Under the pieces are notes generated by a model. The model worked only from the letters and a program-made list of their open reading frames with translations. It was not told the origin of the DNA and searched no databases. Source: an uncultured Fibrobacter sp. (GTDB lineage Bacteria; Fibrobacterota; Fibrobacteria; Fibrobacterales; Fibrobacteraceae). From it: a stretch of DNA of 51,557 nucleotides. Position 1 is the stretch's first letter. Each line of letters starts with the position of its first letter. Location: positions 1 to 51,557 of the forward strand of contig CAMKMX010000018.1 in the NCBI GenBank assembly GCA_946414025.1, read 5' to 3'. Positions 36,258 through 42,140 of the stretch are shown piece after piece. The position numbers were made by a program, and so were the translations under genes.

Positions 36258-36800
36258 TTAAAGCGCCTGCCTGAAGAGAATATCGTCTTTTACGTATTCG
36301 CGGAGTTCGTTGTCCGCGCCAATCTCATCAAGGATTTCATCTATCCTGATAGACGTATTCATGCCCGCGTTCCGGGCCGAATTCCAGGCATGTTTGTGGG
36401 ACAACTGGGTCAATTCGTCGAATGACTTGTCTTTGTACAAATTAAGCGAGTAGGTCAGGGCCTCGACATCGGTCTCCGAAAGGTAATCCGCATTGACACT
36501 CTTCAGCGGCACCACGAAGCCCTTCTCGTTTCCGCGGTCGAAACGCCGGAAGGCATCGCCCTCCGACGGGTCCTGCTTCATCTCGTCATACAAGACAGAC
36601 GGCACAGGTCCATTGTTCATGGCGATATACGTGTCGCCAGTGACGGTCCTGCCGTATTTTTTCAGGTGGTACAAGTCCGCAAACCACAAGATTTTAAAAA
36701 TCTTGTGCAAGCGACACTGATCCTCGGGCAACCTCGTGGCGACCCACAAGGCGGCGTTGATCAGGACATCCTTGCCGAACAAAGGTTTAAATGCTGACAT
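36258..36800 (-). CDS. Panacea-domain (DUF4065, SocA-like) antitoxin
   Basis: 180 residues from the ATG at 36800 (AAAGGA upstream). The family block 'LHKIFKILWFADLYHLKKYG', 'GDTYIAMNNGPVPSVLYDEM' and the later 'LSETDVEALTYSLNLY', 'LTQLSHKHAWNSARN' match Panacea/DUF4065 (phage GepA/SocA-like) proteins. These act as antitoxins to many unrelated toxins. It is the first gene of a two-gene operon with its own promoter at 36928-36956 and operator-like repeats. Confidence 0.85.
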   Translation of the reverse strand: MSAFKPLFGKDVLINAALWVATRLPEDQCRLHKIFKILWFADLYHLKKYGRTVTGDTYIAMNNGPVPSVLYDEMKQDPSEGDAFRRFDRGNEKGFVVPLKSVNADYLSETDVEALTYSLNLYKDKSFDELTQLSHKHAWNSARNAGMNTSIRIDEILDEIGADNELREYVKDDILFRQAL

Positions 36801-36871
36801 GCGATTCCTTTCCCCTAAAAATATGAAATTTCAACATTCGAGTCAACCCCCTCTATTGGACCTAAGTCGGT

Positions 36872-36956
36872 TTTGTTCAAGGATTTATGAACAAATTTTG
36901 TACATAATGCACATTTGTTCACTATCAAATATACACAAACAGATTCGGTTTGTCAA
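36872..36956 (-). promoter_or_regulatory. Promoter and operator-like repeats of the Panacea operon
   Basis: On the - strand: -35 TTGACA (36951-36956), 17-bp spacer, -10 TATATT (36928-36933). A box CACATTTGTTCACTAT (36910-36925, + strand) covers the expected start and is identical to 38879-38894. Further down the leader, TTTGTTCA (36872-36879) and TGAACAAA (36888-36895) form an 8-bp inverted repeat with the same TTTGTTCA core. Autoregulation by a TA complex is a natural reading. Confidence 0.65.
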
Positions 36957-36995
36957 TAGGTCTAAGAGATTTTTTTCGACTAATTAAACAATTAC

Positions 36996-37122
36996 GGGCG
37001 TTCCCTGCCGCGCAGGGGCGGGCTCTCGCGGCCGAGTTTATCCTGAGCGAAGCCGAGGACCTGAGGGCCGAGCGCGGGACACCAGCGGCCCTCCCGGCCC
37101 TTCGGGCTTCGACCCCTAACGC
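36996..37122. repeat. Island repeat, copy B
   Basis: 127 bp, the most compact copy: GGGCGTTCCCTGCCGCGCAG at the left, CGACCCCTAACGC at the right. The tip between the arms is TCCTGAGCGAAGCCGAGGA, as in copy A. A second CCTAACGCAG follows at about 37170, in a context resembling 39184 behind copy C. Confidence 0.88.
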
Positions 37123-37245
37123 GGGGGATGCAGGAGACGAGATGCTCTGTTGCAGGTGGCTGGAGGCCTAACGCAGAAAGCGGGAAACGAGACTCTGTCG
37201 CCTTAGACCTTCAGCTTAACAATTCGCGCCGCGCTCTGCTTAACT

Positions 37246-37679
37246 TCAAATTGTCTTCAGCAGTTGCAAAAGAGTCTTGTCCGTGGCCTTGGCGTTCCTC
37301 GTTCCAAACTCGACAAAATGGTTCTGCGCACAATAGAAGTCTAGGAGTTTCTTCTTGTATTGTATTCCCCGTCGTCCAGCGTACTCATCCGTGAAAGTTT
37401 TCTCTGGACCGTCCGGGACACATTTTGCGCCTTTACCGAAATGGTCTTAATCGCCAGCGAGAAATATCCCAGAAACGCACCATTCTTTTGAGAAAAGACG
37501 AGATAACTCACAGCCTGGTGCTTTTTAGCGAAATCGACAGCCGACTTCTTCAAGAAACTCTCGACGTCCTTGTTCAGAGAGCATTCATAGAGAGCGCAGA
37601 GATCCGACAAGATCTCTTCCATGGGAGCATCACATAGATACTCCATTATGTTTACGACAAAGTAGGATTTAGAAGCCAT
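37246..37679 (-). pseudogene. GNAT acetyltransferase, internally deleted and frameshifted
   Basis: Reads from ATG 37679: 'MASKSYFVVNIMEYLC', then 'LSDLCALYECSLNKDVESFL' and 'YLVFSQKNGAFLGYFSLAIK', which is the N-terminal third of a GNAT family protein. After 'RKLSRMSTLDD' the frame runs into a stop at 37341. In the neighbouring frame the C-terminus continues as 'KKKLLDFYCAQNHFVEFGTR' to a stop at 37246-37248. The acetyl-CoA binding core between them is missing, so the enzyme must be inactive. The start overlaps the small antitoxin-like gene by 11 bases. Confidence 0.75.
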
Positions 37680-37854
37680 GTTTCTTTCTAAGGAGAGCAA
37701 GTTTTCTCAAACTGTAAACTCCACTTAGAACATCGGCCTTGACGCGGCTGACGGAAACAGGGGCCTTCAGAGAGCGATCCACAGCCTTAACGAAGGACTC
37801 CAGTTGCCTGGTCCCGACCACGTTAAAGTTCTTCTTTATGCTCGATGTAGCCAT
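37669..37854 (-). CDS. Small antitoxin-like protein of the broken GNAT pair
   Basis: 61 residues from the ATG at 37854 (AAGGT upstream), basic, mostly helical: 'RQLESFVKAVDRSLKAPVSV'. Its stop overlaps the GNAT start by 11 bases, the same arrangement as at 38603-38615 and 40123-40133. I infer an antitoxin or leader for the GNAT; no family is recognised. Confidence 0.65.
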   Translation of the reverse strand: MATSSIKKNFNVVGTRQLESFVKAVDRSLKAPVSVSRVKADVLSGVYSLRKLALLRKKHGF

Positions 37855-37871
37855 GTTTTACCTTCTAGCGA

Positions 37872-37900
37872 AATATACATTAATCCGAACAAAAGCGCAA
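37872..37900 (-). promoter_or_regulatory. Possible promoter of the broken GNAT pair
   Basis: On the - strand TTGCGC (37895-37900), 17-bp spacer, TATATT (37872-37877), just upstream of the ATG at 37854. The -35 is weak. Confidence 0.4.
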
Positions 37901-37976
37901 GCCAGATTACGACAACCAAGACGAATTCCCCGCAACCCTTCAGACTACGATGTCATCCCGGCCTTGTACCGGGACC

Positions 37977-37996
37977 TTATGCAACTATTGTTGACA
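37977..37996. repeat. 20-bp shared element, copy 1
   Basis: TTATGCAACTAT(T/A)GTTGACA occurs here and at 38949-38968 with one mismatch, upstream of both GNAT operons. It contains the near-palindrome CAACTATTGTTG. The rest of 37901-38021 contains the GTCATCCCGG-type intergenic repeat and no gene. Confidence 0.55.
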
Positions 37997-38021
37997 ACGA
38001 GGAACGCCGCCCATCCCAGCC

Positions 38022-38615
38022 CTAATCCGACAGAAGCATCAGGTCAAAATACATCATGCGCGTATGCAATGCCGCCGTAGATTCAATATTCCGGTATTCA
38101 CACTCCTGCTGCTCCGAAGAGAACATAAACCCGAAGCTATTCGCTTCATAGAATGCAAGCGGGACCGGCTGGTTGTAGGCATCGACCACCAGATAACGGC
38201 AACCCGTCTTGTTGTCCGGATCGACGAACCACTGCTTGATATAATCCAACAACTCGCTTCCGACATGACGTTTCTTGTAAGCAGAATTGACCCCCAAGCG
38301 ACCTATCAACACCGCCGGATAAATCAGGTCACGTTTCTCCCACGGGAGTTGCCTGCCTATCAGCTTTTTCCGCGCGTTCGGAAGGTAATTCGTAAATATA
38401 CTCGCGTTCGAGACAGTAAACGCGCAGACAATATCCCTCAGCGATCCCGCATCGACAAACGCATAAGTCTTCCCCATCAACTGGCGGCTGTAATTGACGG
38501 AATCATTCTGGAAAAAGGAATCAAGGTCCTCGTTGCCACAGGAGAAATGGTTACAACGGTCCAGAACAGACGGTGTGAGCACCGTACGTACGCAACTAGA
38601 CTCTAGAAAGGCCAT
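38022..38615 (-). CDS. GNAT-family N-acetyltransferase, likely TA toxin
   Basis: 197 residues from the ATG at 38615 (GAAGGA upstream). 'HFSCGNEDLDSFFQNDSVNY' near the N-terminus is typical of the TacT/AtaT-like GNAT group. The acetyl-CoA region is at 'IGRLGVNSAYKKRHVGSELL' (the usual R/QxxGxG/A reads KKRHVGS), followed by 'RYLVVDAYNQPVPLAFYEANSFGFM'. Such toxins acetylate aminoacyl-tRNAs. It is intact, unlike its neighbour at 37246. It overlaps its small upstream partner by 13 bases. Confidence 0.82.
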   Translation of the reverse strand: MAFLESSCVRTVLTPSVLDRCNHFSCGNEDLDSFFQNDSVNYSRQLMGKTYAFVDAGSLRDIVCAFTVSNASIFTNYLPNARKKLIGRQLPWEKRDLIYPAVLIGRLGVNSAYKKRHVGSELLDYIKQWFVDPDNKTGCRYLVVDAYNQPVPLAFYEANSFGFMFSSEQQECEYRNIESTAALHTRMMYFDLMLLSD

Positions 38616-38797
38616 TTTCCTTCGGCCCTCAGCTTAGCGATACGTGCGGCGTTGCGCATGTCGAAACCGCTCCACTCGGCAGATTGCCGGGAAAAGTCGA
38701 CGGAGCCGCGGTTCTCTTCGGCAGCCTTCGCATTCTCCACGAAAGTCGCCGCAGCCGCACCCGTCAGAATCGGTATGTTGCTAATAGCTAGGGCCAT
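38603..38797 (-). CDS. Small antitoxin-like protein paired with GNAT
   Basis: 64 residues, ATG 38797 with strong GGAGG site. The Ala-rich first half ('ILTGAAAATFVENAKAAEE') is followed by 'FDMRNAARIAKLRAEGKWPF'. It has no recognisable DNA-binding domain, but its position and 13-base overlap with the GNAT fit an antitoxin that is translationally coupled. Confidence 0.7.
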   Translation of the reverse strand: MALAISNIPILTGAAAATFVENAKAAEENRGSVDFSRQSAEWSGFDMRNAARIAKLRAEGKWPF

Positions 38798-38878
38798 AAA
38801 TCCTCCACAATATACATTTTTACCGCACCTTTTGCAAATTGCATTCTACCGACACCTCCATATTCGCCGCCATACCTA

Positions 38879-38926
38879 CACATTTGTTCACTATGTCAAT
38901 ATACAAAAAGATTATGTCCTAGTCAA
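38879..38926 (-). promoter_or_regulatory. Promoter of the GNAT pair with shared 16-bp box
   Basis: On the - strand: TTGACT (38921-38926), 17-bp spacer, TATATT (38898-38903). The box 38879-38894 is identical to 36910-36925 and likewise spans the predicted start. The two promoters otherwise differ in spacer sequence. Confidence 0.7.
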
Positions 38927-38948
38927 TACCCGCGGCGAAAATTTTTCA

Positions 38949-38968
38949 TTATGCAACTATAGTTGACA
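38949..38968. repeat. 20-bp shared element, copy 2
   Basis: Matches 37977-37996 at 19 of 20 positions and contains the perfect palindrome CAACTATAGTTG (38954-38965). It lies between the GNAT promoter and repeat copy C. Confidence 0.55.
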
Positions 38969-38980
38969 TCAATGGGCTAC

Positions 38981-39151
38981 GGGCGTTCCCTGCTGCGCAG
39001 GGGCGGGCTCTCGCGGCATAAATACTCGGCTCGGAGACGAAAACATGCCAGCATGTTTTCGCTCACTCGCCTTCGATATTTTCCGCCTAGAGGGCCGAGC
39101 GCGGGATACTGGCGGCCCTCCCGGCCCTTCGGGCTTCGATCCCTAACGCAG
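38981..39151. repeat. Island repeat, copy C
   Basis: 171 bp. Same ends and conserved blocks as the others, but the tip is unrelated: it contains the perfect hairpin CGAAAACATGC-CA-GCATGTTTTCG. The outer stem pairs CTCT..GCGG with CCGC..AGAG. In copy D the same stem reads GTGG/CCAC, a compensatory change. Confidence 0.88.
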
Positions 39152-39206
39152 ACGCGGGTGACAATATGAAGATCTGCAAATGGCAGGAGGTCTAATGCAG
39201 CCACAT

Positions 39207-40133
39207 TCACTTATTCTTTCGTTTCGTTGAGACCTTTTTCCTTTGTGTCGCTCCCATTTCAAATGAGGCGCAGTATTCGCCAAGCAGTTTCTGGACCGTT
39301 TCCTGCGGAATCAGTTTCTTTTTGTATTCGGCAATCAAAGTCGGGCTCATAGAACGATTCATCGCGTATTCGACAACGACCTGGTCTGCCGATGGGCAAA
39401 GAATCATGCCGATAGACGGATTTTCGTTGGACTTTCGAACATCCCGATCCAAAGCCTCCAAGTAAAACTCAAGTTGCCCCAAATCCTTCGGATGGAACTT
39501 TGTCGTTTTGAGCTCAATCGCCACCAGGGCCTGCAAGCCTCTATGGTAAAAGAGCAAATCAGCCTTGTAGGAAGATGCGCCCACCTGCAGAACATACTCC
39601 ATGTCAACAAACAAAAATTCCTTGCTGCCGAGTTCCAGAATGAAATTTTTCATCTGTTCCACGATAGACTTTTTCAGCTTGTTTTCCGAATGTTTCTCCG
39701 GCAAATTCAAAAAATCCAGGAAAAGTTCGTCTTTGAAGGTTATGCCTGCCTGCGGATAATTTTTCAACATTCCCTTTGACAGATTCTTCTTTGACCGTAA
39801 GAGGGTCGTAAACGTATCGTTTGCAATACTGCGTTTCAATTCATCGCAGCACAGTCTTTCTTTATTAGCATATAGCATGTAGAACAATCTCTGCTCATAC
39901 GACTTGCAATTGCAAAGAATCGCTACATGATTTGTAAATGAAGTCAAGCCGATAAACTTCGGGAAAGCTGGCAATTGTGCAGTTTCCGATTGCACAATTA
40001 ACGACGACGAATTAATCGCATCCCGTTTTTGAATATTTTCCAATTGTGCAGTTTCCAACTGCACAAATTCAGGATTCAGTTTTGACCGAACAAAATTAAG
40101 GAAATCCACAGACGAATATTCGTCATACAGCAT
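39207..40133 (-). CDS. DUF1016/YhcG-type PD-(D/E)XK nuclease
   Basis: 308 residues from the ATG at 40133. The C-terminal domain is the YhcG PDDEXK nuclease: 'GSKEFLFVDMEYVLQVGASS', then 'YKADLLFYHRGLQALVAIEL' running into 'KTTKF' (Asp...Glu-Leu-Lys) and 'HPKDLGQLEFYLEALDRDVR'. The N-terminal DUF1016_N part is short: only 'SYEQRLFYMLYANKERLCCD' and 'ELKRSI' are clear, preceded by two copies of an S/L-ETAQL phrase, so the protein is about 40-60 residues shorter than usual. Homologues occur with restriction systems and mobile islands. The start overlaps the 58-aa gene by 11 bases. Confidence 0.85.
   Translation of the reverse strand: MLYDEYSSVDFLNFVRSKLNPEFVQLETAQLENIQKRDAINSSSLIVQSETAQLPAFPKFIGLTSFTNHVAILCNCKSYEQRLFYMLYANKERLCCDELKRSIANDTFTTLLRSKKNLSKGMLKNYPQAGITFKDELFLDFLNLPEKHSENKLKKSIVEQMKNFILELGSKEFLFVDMEYVLQVGASSYKADLLFYHRGLQALVAIELKTTKFHPKDLGQLEFYLEALDRDVRKSNENPSIGMILCPSADQVVVEYAMNRSMSPTLIAEYKKKLIPQETVQKLLGEYCASFEMGATQRKKVSTKRKNK
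39972..40066. repeat. Duplicated 26-bp palindromic unit inside the DUF1016 gene
   Basis: CAATTGTGCAGTTTCC(G/A)A with its TGCACAA arm occurs at 39972-39997 and 40041-40066, matching at 24 of 26 positions, 69 bases apart and in the same frame. Each unit is itself an inverted repeat (TTGTGCA/TGCACAA). They encode QSETAQL and QLETAQL. Confidence 0.75.
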
Positions 40134-40299
40134 CCTTTCTCACCCCCTTAAATGGCGTGCCATTTTGCTTGACGTCCATAAAGCGGCCTGTCTCAGCATT
40201 ACGCTTTACAAACTGCTGCGTCCTCGGATTAAAGGTTTGGGAACGGGAGCGGACCGCTCCATTCCTATGATTGTCTCCAGATGGCGGATTTGTCGCCAT
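40123..40299 (-). CDS. Small conserved-type leader protein of the DUF1016 cassette
   Basis: 58 residues from the ATG at 40299, chosen for the perfect AAAGGAGGT 4 bases upstream rather than the earlier ATG at 40338. Polar, no hydrophobic core: 'GDNHRNGAVRSRSQTFNP', 'TGRFMDVKQNGTPFKGVRK'. I recall proteins of this pattern as frequent small companions of accessory genes, but no function is known to me. It overlaps the nuclease by 11 bases. Confidence 0.75.
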   Translation of the reverse strand: MATNPPSGDNHRNGAVRSRSQTFNPRTQQFVKRNAETGRFMDVKQNGTPFKGVRKDAV

Positions 40300-40673
40300 A
40301 TTGACCTCCTTTCTTATGCTGACAAAATCGTCAGGCATTTAAACAAAAAAAAGCTTTTCCACATCAAAAAAAGTCATTTTTATGAAATTCTTATAAATTC
40401 AGTGTTATTTATCCCGTTTTCAAGCGGCAGGGAATTCTCGCCTACCCCATGACATACCGTCCTTGGTTAATTATTTACTGTTTCCCGCCAGGATTACACA
40501 AACCTTAGCGAGGTTTAGACCTCCCTCCTGCATTGGAGAAAAGCTCCTATTATGTATATAGCAGGGAAATATCAAATTACCGCAAAAAGCACTACTCCGC
40601 CGGCGCGAAAAAGTTTACAAAAGAGCCGACTTTTTGCCTTTTTTGAGCGAATTAAGCCAATTTAGGGTGTTAA

Positions 40674-40916
40674 TCCTGTAAGAATACTTTTACAAAAATC
40701 GCCCAATATCGTGACCAGATTTGGTTCGCCGAGAAGGGCAAGCCCCACGAAGCGACGGTGCTAAAGCGGCTTAGCGAAATCGAGATGAGCGACGAGGGCG
40801 AATTCCGCAAGGTCCGCAGGGACAGGATTTTCGAAAAGGACTACTTCGACAAGAAATACGGAGCCCTGCCAGAGGTCAGCGACGGTTTCGATTTGATCGA
40901 GGCAATGAAGGGGTAA
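40674..40916 (+). pseudogene. 3' remnant of an RloA-like AAA ATPase gene
   Basis: An open + frame ends with 'QYRDQIWFAEKGK' and 'RIFEKDYFDKKYGALPEV' before TAA at 40914-40916. This is the C-terminal pattern of AAA15/RloA-type ATPases ('QIWFVEK...YLKGRYGAIP'). No Walker motifs or start exist upstream; stops close the frame at 40671. Repeat copy D begins on the very next base. Region 40300-40673 otherwise shows no gene or clear promoter. Confidence 0.65.
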
Positions 40917-41052
40917 GGGTGTTCCCTGCTGCGCAGGGGCGGGCTCTCGTGGCATAAAATTGCGGCCTCACGCCGCAATTTTTCCACCTAGAGGGCCGAG
41001 CGCGGGACACCGGCGGCCCTCCCGGCCCTTCGGGCTTCGATCCCTAATGCAG
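40917..41052. repeat. Island repeat, copy D
   Basis: 136 bp. Ends GGGTGTTCCCTGCTGCGCAG and ATCCCTAATGCAG. The tip is a perfect 11-bp hairpin AAAATTGCGGC-CTCAC-GCCGCAATTTT. It abuts the stop of the ATPase remnant without a spacer. Confidence 0.88.
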
Positions 41053-41098
41053 AATGCAGATAGCAACCATCAACCTATATGTAAGCCGTTGTATAAAA

Positions 41099-41803
41099 CT
41101 ACAAATATTGATTCTTTGTTTTTTCCATACGCTTCATGAGACGTAAATACGGCTTAAAAAATATATCTTCTTTAAAACTATTGAATGGCGGAGGATTTTT
41201 CATTTGAAAAATCATTCTTACCATATTGTGGTGAACGGAAGATTTGCAGATTTGCTCTGTCACTTCCATCAATTCAGGTGTTACATAAGGAGAATAATAC
41301 TTTAAAAGTTTGTCAATATTTAGTTCGATATTTTTTACACTTTCCGTCATCCATTCTTTAACAGTAAAACGTGCTTCGTCGCCAACACAACTTAAATTCA
41401 GTCTAGATGGGTTTATTAATTGAACACGATCATAAACATGCAACGAAAGTAAAATATTCATACAACATTCATTTGTCAATTTTTTTGCATCAAAGTTTGC
41501 AATATATATTTTTCCAAGTTGTACAAAAATCTCATTCATCCATGAAACAATTTCTTGTATTCTTGCGGAAATACACTGATTTATTTTCGCAATAAACTTT
41601 CTACGAGGAAGATACACTTGAGTAACATAGAAGATAAAACTAACAACGAAACCAATTGCCAATTGAAAAAGGACTTGAAACCAATCGCCAGCATGAGGAA
41701 ACCATTCCATAATATTCATCGTTTGAATATACAGCCAAATAATAACAATCGCAAACAAGAAACAAACGAAAATGAAAGTATTATTTTTTATAAAATTAAT
41801 CAT
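41099..41803 (-). CDS. Membrane-anchored protein, unknown
   Basis: 234 residues, AT-rich gene. Two membrane helices lie at the N-terminus (about 7-27 and 42-65), followed by a largely helical cytoplasmic domain of about 165 residues with no motif I know. It is the last - strand gene of the cassette array and is divergent from the AAA-TOPRIM gene. It has no small overlapping partner. A membrane-effector role in defence is conceivable but unproven. Confidence 0.65.
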   Translation of the reverse strand: MINFIKNNTFIFVCFLFAIVIIWLYIQTMNIMEWFPHAGDWFQVLFQLAIGFVVSFIFYVTQVYLPRRKFIAKINQCISARIQEIVSWMNEIFVQLGKIYIANFDAKKLTNECCMNILLSLHVYDRVQLINPSRLNLSCVGDEARFTVKEWMTESVKNIELNIDKLLKYYSPYVTPELMEVTEQICKSSVHHNMVRMIFQMKNPPPFNSFKEDIFFKPYLRLMKRMEKTKNQYL

Positions 41804-41981
41804 ATAGAGCCCCAGTCATTTATATTTCGGCGAATATATCCTACCTATACTTCATACTATAGCAAAAGTGTTCATAAATTTCAATAGATTTCATTCAAAA
41901 AAAGCACGACAATCACCAAAAGGCGTTGTCAAAAGGCAGGTAATTTCTTATATAGTCCGTCCCCATTAAAACATAGCTGGT

Positions 41982-42004
41982 AAAGTGTTTTATTTTGACA
42001 CTTT
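41982..42004. repeat. Inverted repeat in the divergent intergenic region
   Basis: AAAGTGT (41982-41988) and ACACTTT (41998-42004), 9-base loop. The 337-bp gap 41804-42140 also holds the + promoter and GACCGA/TCGGTC repeat at 42065-42124; nothing else is seen. Confidence 0.4.
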
Positions 42005-42064
42005 TAAGCATCACAGAACAACCGATATCTGAATGTTTTTCTTGGTCTTTGGGAGTAAATAGCG

Positions 42065-42124
42065 TTGACAACCTCACCAGTTTTGTGGTATATTTCCGAT
42101 TATAGAGACCGATTACGTTCGGTC
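42065..42124 (+). promoter_or_regulatory. Promoter and leader inverted repeat of the AAA-TOPRIM gene
   Basis: TTGACA (42065-42070), 18-bp spacer, TATATT (42089-42094), start near 42101. Immediately downstream GACCGA (42107-42112) and TCGGTC (42119-42124) form a 6-bp inverted repeat that could be an operator or an RNA hairpin ahead of the GAGGT ribosome site. Confidence 0.6.
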
Positions 42125-42140
42125 AAATGAGGTAAGACTA

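Noticed and set aside
40761..40955. - strand 64-codon frame overlapping repeat D
   Set aside because: It lies opposite the RloA-like remnant, whose + strand reading has recognisable family wording, and it runs into the repeat.
35677..41052. Island repeats as classical integron attC sites
   Set aside because: attC sites run RYYYAAC...GTTRRRY. These repeats have GTT at the left and AAC at the right end, the reverse order, and no IntI gene is in the window. The isolated GCCTAAC at about 37170 fits only half a site.
35677..41052. CRISPR array
   Set aside because: The repeats are 127-198 bp, 1-2 kb apart, with genes between them and no Cas genes; nothing matches a repeat-spacer pattern.
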